Notes under the pieces: model-generated | Told to the model about the DNA's origin: nothing | The model's database searches: none | The model's input: the letters and a program-made list of their open reading frames with translations, nothing else | From: Bisporella sp. PMI_857 | Taxonomy: Eukaryota > Ascomycota > Leotiomycetes > Helotiales > Helotiaceae | Direction: 5' to 3' | Assembly (NCBI GenBank): GCA_021307315.1 | Contig: JAJSPD010000020.1 | Coordinates: 1-64,000 of the forward strand | Length of the DNA: 64,000 nt | Translations under genes and position numbers: made by a program | Shown here: positions 45,418 to 56,995 of the stretch, piece after piece | Numbering within the stretch: position 1 is the first letter of the stretch | Layout of the letters: every line of letters starts with the position of its first letter

Positions 45418-46473
45418 CTATAGTTTCGAAGCAGCTCTGAGCTTCATGGAGTCTGTTCTCCTCCCCTCGTCGTCCTGCTCAGCAACAGTCAAATCTGGAA
45501 ACTTAGCAGGCATTATTCTCCGTGGAGTCGCTCCCTTAATAACCGAATACTTTGAGAAATCCTTCACTCCCGCATATTCACGAAGGAAGTCTTCGTCTAA
45601 TTCTAACAGCCCATTTACCGTCTTAGTCGGTGCTCTAAGCATCGCCAGAATAGCATCAGAGTAGATGGTGGCTTTGCGAAGATCTTGCTCGGAGGTTGGA
45701 TCTACCTTGGTCATCTGACCCGTGGCAGCGGACTCGATCGCTGCCGCTGGCCATATAGACGTAATAGCCATCTCACTCCTCCCCTCCCTCTCAAAATCCA
45801 TAGCTAAACCCTTGGTCAAAACACTCATACCGACCTTTCCCATAGCATACGCCGTCTTCCCTCGAAAGAACCGTGAGTATATTGGTGGGCTAACAACAAT
45901 GATCCGGGCTTTCCATCCCTGCTTCTTGAAATGGGGAAGACAGGCTTGTACTGTGCCATATAAGCCTTCTGGATTGACGCGTTGCCTATAACATGTTAGA
46001 ACGAACATTTGATAAAAACACATATACGGAAACCGGCACTTACATCAACTGGAACCGCTTCATTGGCGTATTCTCTACGGATGCCCACCAAATAGCACCA
46101 GAGTTATATACTAAGACATCAATCCTACTATATATCTTAATTGTCTCCTCCACTAGCCGCTGCACACTTTCGAAGTCTCTCGTATCTACGGCAATAGCAG
46201 TTGCTTGCCCACCATCCTCTCGAATCTCCCGTTCGACGGTGCTGATGGTCGATTGCTGTGAGTTTGGATCTGGGGGGAAGGGGTGCACGGCCGAAGCGTC
46301 GCTGGTTGATTTCGCTGCTACTACAACTGTACATAAAGATTAGAATTGATCTTTGACCTGTCGGAAGAGAAATTACCGGTGTAGCCATTCTTTGCGAGAT
46401 CAATGGCGACTTGTCGTCCAATGCCTCGAGAAGCTCCGACAATAAGGGCGACTGGTTGATTATTTGATGCCAT
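45418..46473 (-). CDS. Short-chain dehydrogenase/reductase, HSDL2-like
   Basis: Three exons, 46473-46377, 46326-46044 and 45985-45418, total 948 nt (315 aa). The N-terminus MASNNQPVALIVGASRGIGR has the SDR cofactor loop (GxxxGIG). The NNAG-like motif reads YNSGA. The catalytic pair is Tyr173 and Lys177 in AYAMGKVGMSVLTKG, with Ser159 in VVSPP. The long insertion TSDASAVHPFPPDPNSQQST after the first strand and the segment around TSIWPAAAIESAATG resemble hydroxysteroid dehydrogenase-like protein 2, but the SCP2 sterol-carrier domain of the animal protein is absent. The extended C-terminus ends SMKLRAASKL; SKL at the very end is a canonical PTS1 peroxisomal signal. The substrate is unknown. It is divergent from a kappa-GST-like gene 512 bp away. 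Confidence 0.9.
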
Positions 46474-46985
46474 GATGATTGCTGTAACTGGTTCTACTTG
46501 AATTTCTCCCAAGCGGTGCGGTGCATTTTATGCCTGAATCTCATTCCTAGGCTATTCGGTATCCTTCATGGTGGTGGTGGTGGTGTTGTAGGATGTGAAT
46601 TTCGAGGGGGGAATGATTGTTTAGTGATCACATTGTGCCTAGCTTTCCAGCGCAGACCTCGGCTCATTGATCTAAGCTCCCCCTCAGCCAAGTAGATTAT
46701 ATGCCTTGTGATGGTGAAGCCTGGAGGTATCCAGTAGATATCAAGTTATATACATCAAGTCAAAATGGCTAATGGCTTGAATTAGTTTTATGTTTTCCTT
46801 TGTACATCCAACAGATCCAAATATATGCACCAGGAAAAAAAATTATCTGACATAGCCAACACCTCTCAAGATCTCGCGCACCGTGAACTAACCTATAAAC
46901 AACAATCCAAGTAATCAAGCGCTCTTCACATCACAAATCACAATCATCGAACAAGACGACATATCCAAGAAAGAAGGCGTGCATC
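46474..46985. promoter_or_regulatory. Divergent promoter region, SDR and GST-kappa-like genes
   Basis: 512 bp between two start codons on opposite strands. It holds a GGTGGTGGTGGTGGTG run near 46570 and a CA-rich leader before the plus-strand gene. No specific site is claimed; shared regulation is inferred from orientation. Confidence 0.45.
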
Positions 46986-47946
46986 ATGGGCGGACATATC
47001 GATTGCTTCTTGGATATCTGTATGTGCATCACTAATCATTGACCTATCCCAAACCGAGGATCTTACCCCCAGACTTCAACCATCTCGCCACCTCCAAGTC
47101 CATCCAAAAGCTAACTACGCTCAAAGCCTCGTTTTACAGCTACCTCGCCATCAAATATCTTCAGAAGAACAGGGATATACTCAAGACACATGATGTGACA
47201 ATAAAGTATGTCTCATCTCTATCCGACGCTTTGTTTCTGATATCTTCTCGCAGAAGACCAAGAACTAACTAAGCCAGCTTCATCCCCATCTTCCTCGGCG
47301 GCGTAAACGTTGGGTCTGGGAACAAACCACCGTGGTCCCTCCCCGCCAAAGCAGCATATGGGCAATTCGATTCCGCGCGGGCAAAGAAGTACCATGGCAT
47401 GGAAGACATAGAAGTCCCCAACTTTTTTCCACCCCTGACCATTCTCGTAAGCCTCTTCCCTCGATCCCCTCCCCTTCTTTACCTTTTTTATCCAATAAAT
47501 GAGCCGACCCGGGAATTGGAATTGATGTCAGATAGCCACAACGAGCAATGTGCTATATCAAGGCAAGCTACTCCAACGAGAAATTCGAGGAGGCATGGCT
47601 GGCCATCTTTCATGCGCTTTGGATCCCACCGCAGAAGAATGTCTGCCTTCCCGAGTCGTTGAAGGAGGCGTTGGCTGGGACGAAACTGTTTTCCGAGACA
47701 GAGGTGGAGGAGATCATGAAAGGCGCAACCCAGCAAGAGTGGAAAGATAAGCTGACGAACAACACGAAAGATGTACTCGAGAAAGGTGCATTTGGCGCAC
47801 CGTGGATGTGGGTCAGAAATGCGGAAGGCAAAGAAGAGCCGTTTTTCGGTAGTGACAGGTTTCATTTCATGTGGGAGTTTTTGGGCCTGCCGTGGGTAGA
47901 TATTGAGGTTTTGCCGAAGGGGAGCGACAGAAAGGCGAAATTGTGA
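46986..47946 (+). CDS. Glutathione S-transferase kappa / HCCA isomerase-like DsbA-fold protein
   Basis: Four exons, 46986-47019, 47127-47205, 47278-47446 and 47536-47946, total 693 nt (230 aa), the size of kappa-class GSTs. The first exon is 34 nt and gives MGGHIDCFLDI; joining to exon 2 makes DISSFYSYLAIKYL, with the serine that in this family contacts glutathione. Other markers are FIPIFLGGVNVGSGNKPPW, PAKAAYGQFD, a helical insertion domain (AMCYIKASYSNEKFEEAWL) and GAFGAPWMWVRN near the cis-proline loop, then FFGSDRFHFMWEFLG. The C-terminus (KAKL) is only a weak PTS1-like tripeptide. Kappa GSTs act in mitochondria or peroxisomes; with the divergent SDR ending in SKL, a peroxisomal pairing is possible but inferred. 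Confidence 0.88.
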
Positions 47947-48343
47947 ATAGAAAAGCTCTGCGGTCATCTGAATCTGCTGTATATATTAGCTTGAATGCAG
48001 AAACAACTTCGTAAGATAGGATAAAAGACTATCGGTGCCATCAACTCTTGATTGGATAACACTAACTGTTTTGACCAGCTTGAATTTATATCGATGAAAA
48101 AGGGCTACGGTCGGGCGGTAACGTTGGCTTTATCCTGCAAAATTTCGGAGACAGAATGTGAATGCAAAGCTATAGCCAAGCAGGAATTGGTAAAAGAGAA
48201 TATTCTGATGTGGGTTGTATTTTGTTTATTATTGGCAGCTAGCAAGTATGGCAAGAGGTCAGCCCTTGATATCTTGCACTGCTAACCCAAAACAACCAAA
48301 TTTAGCTAAACATTTCGCGGGAAGATGGTATATGCTGGGTTTG
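47947..48343. other. Convergent intergenic region, 397 bp
   Basis: Between stop codons of the GST-like gene and DUS1. No gene recognised. Confidence 0.5.
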
Positions 48344-50133
48344 TTACCCACAGACCAGACCATCTTTCGGGATATCCATCTTCTCCTCCCGGTTCCCTAT
48401 TTTCTCTACATCCAACTTTCCACTGCTCCCCGACGCCATCTCCGCTTTCCGCTTCTCGTCCCCTAGGGCTAACTTCGCTTTATCCTTCTTGCTTAAAGCT
48501 AGTGCACCTTTGGCCAGGGCTTCGATAGGCAATGGCCGTACATACGGCTGCACCACCCACCACGGTCTCTTACACGCTTTGACCATTGCCAACGAGCTTT
48601 TGCAGTGCTCGCCCTTCGTCTCTTCTAGCCCTCCTTTAGGTACTACTTCAGCAGCCTTCATATCTTTCAACCGCTCATCCTTGGCTAATTCTTCTTCCCA
48701 ACTTTGGCCATCTGTATCTTTGTATTGTTTCAAACCATCCTTAACGACAACTTCCACCATCTGCAGCACGTTCTCAAAAGCCTCGATATCTCCTGCTCGG
48801 CATCTGGCAAGCGCATCCCGAATATGGTGATGTCGCGCAACAAGCGGCCGTAGAAGTTTGAAGATATGTGGCTGCATGGCTAGGTGATTAGGGCTTGTAG
48901 ATTTTTCGCTCTTTTGCCTCTTCTGTTTCTTCTTTGGCGGTCCTTCTTCCGCTTCCTCCTCAGGTTTAATACTGGTAAGAGTCTCCTCCACAGGGTCGGA
49001 AGGCAGATAAAGTGGTTTTCTTGTTGGACTCGGAACCTCGAGCACGTATTTGTATATGATATCCATATACCGCCTCAAAACGGCATCCATCCTCCACCCA
49101 CCCCGCCCATCTTTGCCTCTCCAGTATTCTCTACCCTCCCTCCCCACTGCTGGAGCCTCAGAAAACACACTTGGGTCATATAAATTGCCTTCAGCGCTCA
49201 TTACTCCGTCGGCACCCGTTTCCTCTAGACATTGATCAATATCCTCTCTTCTCAATATGTTTCCGTTGGCAAACAAAACGGTCTCTTTTGGTAACTGCTC
49301 TCTCAAGTATCGGATGACGCTCCAATCTGCCAATCCTGTTTTGTGCCCCTTCTGCTCCCTCACCCGTCCATGGACTGTCAAAATGCTCGCTCCAGCTTTA
49401 AGCACATTCTTAGCGTACTCCAACGTCTTCTCTTTCGTTTCTAAAATCCGTATTTTGGACGTGACAGGGACATCCAAATGCAGATGTAACTTATTAATCA
49501 GATTATATATCAACTCCTGGTCTTCTTGTAAAAATGCGCCGTACTTTCCCTTCCTTGCAATTCCTTGCGGACAACCCAAATTCAAATCGACGGCATCGCA
49601 GAACGGCGCAACATATTTAGCAGCCTTCAAAAGTTCGTCTGGGTCGTTCGCGCAGAATTGTGTAAACAGAGGTCGATCGATTCCTGGATTACCATCGAGA
49701 TAGGCTGCAGAGGAAGCGGGAGGACTACCTGAGTCTGGATGCTGGGCCCAAGATGTACGCAGCGGTTGGAAATGAGCATCTCTAAATTTCGGAGTTTCGC
49801 CAAACATCCGTGCATGCAGCATAGGTGTGTAAGCAACCAAGTCTTTGGAGTCTGGCGACATGAATGACCTCGTAAGAAGTCGCCACGCCTATCACCATAA
49901 TTTATCAGAAATGCGTCTGAAGGCCAAAAGCACCGAAAACATACAAATTCAGATTGATCGACCATAGGCGCAAGTACAAACTTTGGGCTTCCAATGCTTT
50001 CATAGAAAGCACGCCCATGAAGCTTCTTTATGGACGAAGGCACAAGAAGCGAAGGAGAAGAAGGACCTTTCAGGGTACTAGGAGACGAGATCGAGGATGT
50101 TGTAGTGGACGCCATGTTGCTCACTAAATCCAT
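48344..50133 (-). CDS. DUS1: tRNA-dihydrouridine(16/17) synthase, Dus1 type
   Basis: Two exons, 50133-49945 and 49888-48344 (56-bp intron), total 1734 nt (577 aa). The FMN enzyme reduces uridines 16/17 in the D-loop of tRNA with NADPH. FYESIGSPKFVLAPMVDQSEF starts the TIM barrel (an alternative start at 50115 would give MASTTTSS). The catalytic cysteine is about Cys169 in DLNLGCPQGIARKGKYGAFL. LTVHGRVREQKG and FANGNILRREDID (FMN phosphate site) follow, then GADGVMSAEGNLYDP. The C-terminal 200 residues hold a basic stretch (PPKKKQKRQKSEKS), the helical domain (LVARHHHIRDALARCR) and a long charged tail that is extended compared with yeast Dus1. The family location is cytoplasm/nucleus. Confidence 0.93.
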
Positions 50134-51122
50134 TGTGCATCGAAATGTCTGCGAGTGAGATCGCCGGGTCCCAGCCCACAACCTGCGACGAGTGATGGTA
50201 ATCGCCAGATTAGTAGTAGCCAGTTAGGCTATCATGCCTTTTATCGAGTTTATAGAAGATTTTGAGATCAGATCGAAAAAGTTGGACGAGGCTGTTTGCC
50301 AAGACAAGGCTGCAGAGAGGGTCTTCTTACTAAGGCTCAGAATGGTTAGCTTTCCACCGAAGATTACACAAATACCCGTCTTCTGGCAAGAGTCTCTGCA
50401 AGCAATTTTATGGTGACGTTCAAGTTCCACAAGCTTTGCAAGTGCTTTGCATTTTGAAGGGCAAGAGTTTAGACACGACTTTCGGAAGTTTTCACAAGAT
50501 GAGAATGATTGTCAGTCTACAATTTTGAGATACTCAAGGTAGAACTTTGATTCATGTGAGAAGAATCATTTATTACGTATGCCGCTTAGTCTTCTACCTT
50601 TCCCGAACTATGATGACAGGCGCTGAAAGTACGATGCAATGAAGTATGAGTAGAACGGCCACGAACGAAGATGAAACCAAAGATGCTCTCCTCCACCACT
50701 TCTAGTATCATAACTCAGTACCTAAAAAGACTCGGTCCACCAAGATCGAAACTTTTGTAAGCAGCTACCGCTCAGAGCTAGAAAGATCTGGACGAGCCAG
50801 ACCATCTGAAAGTGTGCTGACTAATCCTCCCAAATCGAAAAGGCTTTGCAGCATTACATCTCTCCTCGGGAGCTCCCCTGTCCACAACCGATCCTCGACA
50901 ACTACAGTCTTGTCTGTTTAAAAAGACGGCCAACGCCAGTCTATAAAATGAAATAGTGCTCGACCAAATCGCTCAGATGTGAATGACGCCATACACCATG
51001 TAATGCGGCCCCTAGTGAAAACGCCTGTAAAGTGTGAATGTGTACGCAGGGCGAAACTTTCGTGTGCCCTTATATGCGATGAGAGAATATCGTGGACTGT
51101 TCAGCCAGTCATAATCGTGTCA
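50134..51122. other. Intergenic, 989 bp
   Basis: Promoter of DUS1 and 3' side of the Bni4-like gene. A 60-codon plus-strand ATG frame (50234-50416, MPFIEFIEDFEIRSKKLDEA) looks vaguely protein-like but ends without a recognised partner exon. No firm gene. Confidence 0.4.
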
Positions 51123-53962
51123 TCAGAAGAAGTGTGTATATATTTTAGAGTTCTCATGAACTTCCATCTCCTGTAGGATATTAGTATATGTTTTGGTACA
51201 GTCAAATGAGATGCTACGCACCATTTTGAAAGTGTTGAGCTCCTCTTTGATCTGCTGGGCAAGCATAGGCGTTAAGCGATTGCAAGTAGCAATCTCTCCC
51301 CTTCGGTCATACTCCCCACTAGGCCATGTATCATGAAACTGAACGCGTTGACTGAAAGTAGCACTACGTTTGGAGGTTCCCTGTGGAGTGGTTGGGACAC
51401 TTTTTGAGTCGCCTTTGAATCGCAGGGCAGACATGAAATAATCCTCGCCACCCAAGGTAACAGAGCCGGTGCGTCTGTGGCCTTGTGGTTCGTCAATTGG
51501 AGTGCTTGGGGCGGATGAAAGAGGGGAATCATTAACATGAGGAATCTGCGGTAGCTGGAAATTGGGTGTCTTCGAGTCGACAACTGGTTCAATGACAGGG
51601 GATGAACTGCCCGAGCCTGTGCCTGAGCCTATGCGATGTTAGACTTATTTTGCGTCTACAAATGTTCTGACTTACGTTTAAGGATTCCTTTTTTGACCGC
51701 CGCAAGCACTTCAGCTCGTTCCCTTTCTCCACCAACAATGCTTCTTCTAGCCGCTGATGTTTCCGTACCAGAGCTACCTAGTCGTTCAAGAGCAGTAGTG
51801 GCACTTGCAGTATCAATCGAGTTTCTTTCAAGCCTTGGATAACCAGTTCCTCCACCATTTTGCTCGGCCGGGTTTGCATTCACATTTACCTTTTCACGCT
51901 CTGCCTCAACTGTAACCATTGATACCTGAGCTTGGCTGGCCTCTGGTAAAGCAGCGTCGGCTGCAGGTACACCAATAACTGACTTTGGCCGGAAGAGCCC
52001 AACTAGAGAACGAGTCGACTTTTTCATTCCTTTACCCATCTTTCTGATCATAATAGATGCAGACGACGCCGTAGAGGAAATGGAAAGGTTATCGGTCGAC
52101 CCTGTGAAGATGTTGCCCTGCCCATTGTAGATACCTGAACCAAGACCACTAGCCTCTTGTTGTTCAGCAATTCTAGCCTGTTCAGCATCCTGCTCATCCT
52201 CATATTTGTCCTGTCGAACTCTGGAGCGATCGGGAGCAGATACATTATTGGCAGCAGCACTGTTCTCTGCCGACGCTCTGCGCAGCTCAGCAGCGCTTCC
52301 AAAGGAGAATGCTCGTCGCAATCGGGAGGTCTTGCTCTTCTTGTTTTCCTTATCATTTAGAGCAGCCAGCTGTTTCGCAGCTGGGCTCTCTGAATTTGCG
52401 CCATGAGCGACTTGCGCATAGGTAGGTTTAGACGGTGCCTGTAAAGCTGCGCTTACTGTTGATGCAAATGATTCCTTTGAGGATTTTGTGTCAGGGCTCA
52501 TTGTCATCGGCTTCGAAAGCGGGGATGGATTGGTGATTCGTTTGGCGGCATCGGAAGAGGATCCACGAGGAGGAATGTTTACCAGTCTTGGAACATCATT
52601 CTTGTATTGCAGGTGATCAGAAATAACATTGCTGTTTGAGACCGACAAAGTTGGGGCGGGGTTCACAGTCGCTGTTACAGAGGATTCTCGCTTGTTGCCC
52701 TGAAATCACATTAGCGTATTAGCGAGGTGGAAGCGAAACGGGTTTAAATTGACAAGGGTAAAATTGCTTGTTAAGCGTGGAGAAGACGAATGGGGTTGTT
52801 AAAAATACATCAAAAGTTCAAAGATCATGAAAAAAAAGTAGAATGGGGCACTTACCGAGCCTGGTCGTGAGTTGGAACCACTTCTGATCGAATTCACACT
52901 CTCCGAGCTCACATTTCGCCCATGTGAAGTGCCTGGGCGAACATTAACTACTGGCGAACTTCGCAAGGGGTGCTGCTGCTGATCGATTCGACCATTGGCG
53001 CTGCTAACTTGGCGAGATCCCTGTTTTTGGAGTCCTGCTGCAGAAATGGGATTTGTGCCATCATACGCATATTGGTTGCCTTCAATTGTATGAATGCTTC
53101 GGCGGCGGTATCGTTTTGCCTGATTTTCTGTAGTATGGTGGTTTATTTGTAGATCATCTACTGCAGCACCAATATTGGAACTCGATTGAAGTGATAATGA
53201 CGGCGCCTGCATATCAGATCCTTGAAAAGCGCTAGCAGTATGAGAGCTTTGTTGGGTGCCACCACCATAAAATTGCATTACGTTTGGCATCGCCGAACCA
53301 CTGCTCCCAAGCTGGGAAGCAGTCTGTTGCCCATTGGTTGGCGCAGTGTCCGCCCGACGATTGTTTGGCCGTCGATATCTATCTGGTGAGGGTTTTGCTG
53401 CGGAAGAGACTGGTACCGGCGGTGCAAGACTTGGAGTGGTTGTGAAAATAGATGTTTGTGAACGAACACCTCCACTGAGGCTCCTATTAGTAGTAGATAT
53501 AGTCGAATCATCCCGAGAACCGGGCTTCTGGCTGAGAGCAGATCGATCGGAGGAGGATGAGGAAGACGTGGTAGATGTGGAGGCCGGAGCCGGATATCGT
53601 GATCGATGTGACCCAATTCCAACATCAGATGTGGGGACTATGGGAGCAGAGGATGTTCGTTGATCTGCACGAAGATGAGGACCACTTTGCAGCCGTTGAC
53701 CAGGCGTTGTAAGATTAGGTGTGCTGGAGAAGGCATAAGGTGCAATAGGAGTCATTGTCTGCCCTCGATATGTAGATCCCCCAGAGATATTGCTTAGTCC
53801 ATGGAAACTATTTCTTTGTGTGTGACCTTGGTTTGCTGGATATTGATGGTGAGAAGGAGCTTGCGAAGGAGCTTGCAAGATTCCTGAAGCAGATGATGGA
53901 CGCGTCTGAAGCATAGTGACAGTAGTGGATTGCTGTGGGTATGATTGAACGAGTGCAGCCAT
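51123..53962 (-). CDS. Bni4-like protein phosphatase 1-binding scaffold
   Basis: Four exons, 53962-52856, 52699-51676, 51628-51222 and 51170-51123, total 2586 nt (861 aa). Most of the protein is low-complexity, Ser/Pro/Gln-rich and probably disordered. The conserved part is the C-terminus: RVQF (an RVxF PP1-docking motif, in SATFSQRVQFHDTWPSGEYD), then GEIATCNRLTPMLAQQIKEE and, after the last intron, EMEVHENSKIYTHFF. As remembered, this is the signature of yeast Bni4, which links Glc7 phosphatase and chitin synthase III to septins at the bud neck. In hyphae it would act at septa or the cell wall. A central conserved patch (SKTSRLRRAFSFGSAAELRR, about residues 480-500) is also visible. The last intron is only 51 nt, a multiple of three and stop-free. 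Confidence 0.72.
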
Positions 53963-54494
53963 TCTGTGGCTGGTCAGCTTGGATAAGTTGGGATTATCGA
54001 ATCGCAGTGGGTTATCAACCCGTAAGTGCCTGGCAGATGCTGGGTGGGAAGCTACGCCAGTGATTCAAATAAGTCTGTACTAAGGCGTTGTTAGCCAAGG
54101 ATATATATAGCTATTTGCCAGGTAGGGTGGTTGAGGGGTGTGGTGTTGTCTCGACAGGGCGCGTGGCCGGATGCTAGGGAAGACGAACCTTCGATGCCAA
54201 TTGCTGTACAGGTAAAGTTATTAAGAAGTTGCTTAGATGAAGCCAACGCGAGTTAACGCTTGACCAGAAAACCGAATTCAAGGACGCCGGCGGCCAGAGG
54301 ATAAAAGACTTATGAAGCAGAATGCACTAATACCGTGAACTCTGGTAGATGGCGAACCTTCGAAGGAAATTAGTGAGCGACTGACGAGCGTCTGTTGAAT
54401 GTCGAATCGTATCTCGCAGGGCTAGCCAGGCACCAAATTGATGGGCTGAGCTCAAGGTTGTCGGGTGCCTGTATTCAGGAGAACCTGAGAAAGC

Positions 54495-54520
54495 TGTCGT
54501 GGAGGAATGTCGTGGAGGAA
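54495..54520. repeat. Perfect 13-bp tandem duplication (TGTCGTGGAGGAA x2)
   Basis: Two adjacent identical 13-base copies lie in the likely leader of the Bni4-like gene. It looks like a recent replication-slippage duplication. Confidence 0.85.
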
Positions 54521-54779
54521 TGAACGGACAGAAACAGGGGGCAGAAAAGAAGGACCCAAGGCAAGAGAAAGAGAAGACAAAAAAGAGCCGTTAGCAAAAC
54601 AGATGAGGAAAAGGGAATTGAAGCCGATGATAATTGAACCCGGCAACAAATGGAGGAGAGGAAAAGGTAGAAGGGGGGAGGTATTTTAGTTGGTAGATTG
54701 GATGATGGGGTGGAAGAATATCACGGACAGGAGAATGAATGGATGGATTGGATGGGGATGGGATGGGCTATGAGTTACA

Positions 54780-54795
54780 GGGGGGGGGGGGGGGG
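54780..54795. repeat. Homopolymer of 16 G
   Basis: Sixteen consecutive G on the plus strand, in the region upstream of the Bni4-like gene (C on its coding strand). Length variation or assembly error is likely at such a tract. Confidence 0.9.
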
Positions 54796-54861
54796 TATAG
54801 GGAGGGTGTGGGCGAAGTTTAGCGCATTTTTCACTCCCAGCGACACAAAATAGAACGCACG

Positions 54862-54889
54862 CTGTACTGTACTGTACTCTACTCTACTG
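54862..54889. repeat. Pentanucleotide microsatellite (CTGTA/CTCTA)
   Basis: Three CTGTA units pass into two CTCTA units and a partial copy. Confidence 0.85.
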
Positions 54890-56995
54890 CGCAGTTAAAA
54901 GGGCAAGATGAGGTGTGGATCTAGAAGGATGTGATAAGGGGTGGATATGCACACGCTCTGGATACCACCTTTCGTGTTCGGCAGCCGTGGGGAAGAGGAA
55001 TAATTCATGTGTGGGTGGATTGTGTATTTTCATTATCCATGCATTTATTCATTTTCATTTATACATGTGTATTTTATATGCCTAGAGCAATGAGATGTGG
55101 GAAAGAAGAAGAAAGGGGGAAAAAAGACATGTTCCCAACCCGTTTCGCCACCAATCAACCAATTTTCTACGCATGTTAGCGGCCAGGTAACGGTACCAAG
55201 TATCTTCTACTTACCAGCGTTGTATTCTCACGTTATGTTGTATTCGATATCGTCTCAAGCCGGCCCACTTCACGTAAAATGGCAAGGCAGGTACAAGTCC
55301 CGTGTCTACCAATGATTTGCAGATATAACCATATAACCACAGTGGCCCCCTTCACAGTGCAGAACCCATACAGTAAGTAGAAGCCTTTTTTATTATTATT
55401 TTCGATTGTTTTTTTTTGGGTTTTTGTTTTTTTTGCACGACGTACGAGGCTATCAAAATCGGAGAATCAACAGTCCGGAAACACCTCCTATAACCACGTC
55501 ATTAGTTCTCCCTTTCCAATACCCACCAAGGAAACGACACATTCTCTTTTTGCAAAACATCTTTTTTGCTCTTTCTCCTCGCACATCCTACAACAACTGA
55601 ACCGCCTGAAAGTTCGCGGTTTTATAGGCTTGGTCCTGGAATAAAAAGGAGGCTTTGCTTTGCTTGGAGTGTCTTGCAGAGCCAAGTAGTAGTGGAGAGA
55701 GATCCTGGTCTTACCAGGGCGTGTAAGTAACCGTCAGGGCTTGAACGGAGCTCTGAAACAAAACGCGTACAGCTCATCGAATCATCTGCCAGGATCGACT
55801 TCTAACCTCATCTTCTTTGGGCGATTTGCTTACCAACTCAGCCAAAAGCGGACACAGGACACGATCCTTCTGTTCAACAGTGAGGCACGACGTTCCATTG
55901 ATCCAAGTACAAAGCCGTACATAGGTTTTGGGCATGACAAAATACTCATTGAAATCATCATTGTCAGGCCTTCCTCAGACCGACAAATCTGCAAGTTATC
56001 AGGATTCGAGAAACGGCTACTGGACGAGGGCAGCATGACCGCAGGTACATGTGCATGCATACTACTGTATCCCTATCCACCCTCAGCCGCCTACCACCAC
56101 CACCAAGGCGCCCGGCTTTTCTTTTGCTATATACTCGGACGGACTGAGGCTTGCCACGTATTGACACATGTTTATAAGTCTATACTGTACTACAGCTTTT
56201 ATGCACCCAGAGTTTCAGAATGGCGGTGGTGAGGTAATTGAAGCATATTCCACATTCTATATTCATGGATCTGGGATCTGGAACTACGAAAGAAGGGTTT
56301 CAACAAACAATTCAGAATATACTTTTTCCAATGAAAGGCGGAGTAGCCGCGGCTCTGATCTTCACCCCTCTCGTAATGAAGAATAGTGGGATGGGCCTCG
56401 CATACACTCGTATTCAAATCTCTATAGTGCGTTTATGGCGGTACAGTATTCATCCCGCGTTGTTATTGTTACCAACATCGAGTCCTCAAGTTGTACTAAA
56501 GTGAATCAGTCCAACCCAATGGTATGGTAACAGGGAGCCTCTAGGCAGGTGGTTGACACCTCATGAGACGGCCCAGGTCGTACAAGAATGCTGTCCATTT
56601 ATTTCGATTGGAGGCTGAGCTCCTTCGCTTCCAGAAAGCCTATAATTCATTGTGTCACACTTCAACTGAAACGTTGATGCATTTTAAATATCCTAGTTAA
56701 CGTGGGGTATGACGAGCCGTCATTTTCTCCGCTTCTGGGTAAATCCCTTGATATATTCTCAGCTCCTTTCTTTCGACTATAGCCATCGACACGTCACATA
56801 GTTAAATATCCTAATTCTGTTATTCCACAAGTGACGCCATCATTTATTGATCAATTATCTTGAAGATTACTCATTCAATTATTCAATTCGTCCGCGCAAT
56901 TGAAGTACTGGGCTAAATTAACCTCAACCCGCGCTGTACTAATGCAATTTAACTTGAACGATTTGGCTTAGCGCACATCATGCTCAGCTCAGCTC

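Larger units (their letters stand above)
53963..56995. other. Gene-free stretch, 3.0 kb, with simple repeats
   Basis: It probably holds the long 5' leader and promoter of the Bni4-like gene (first about 0.8-1.5 kb), including purine-rich sequence at 54520-54680 and several simple repeats listed separately. The longest open frame (163 codons, plus strand, 55741-56232) starts without ATG and has no protein-like periodicity or family match, so it is not called. No other gene seen. Confidence 0.5.

Noticed and set aside
55741..56232. 163-codon open frame on the plus strand
   Set aside because: It begins at a TTG, not ATG, shows no family resemblance or splice context and lies in a repeat-bearing leader region.
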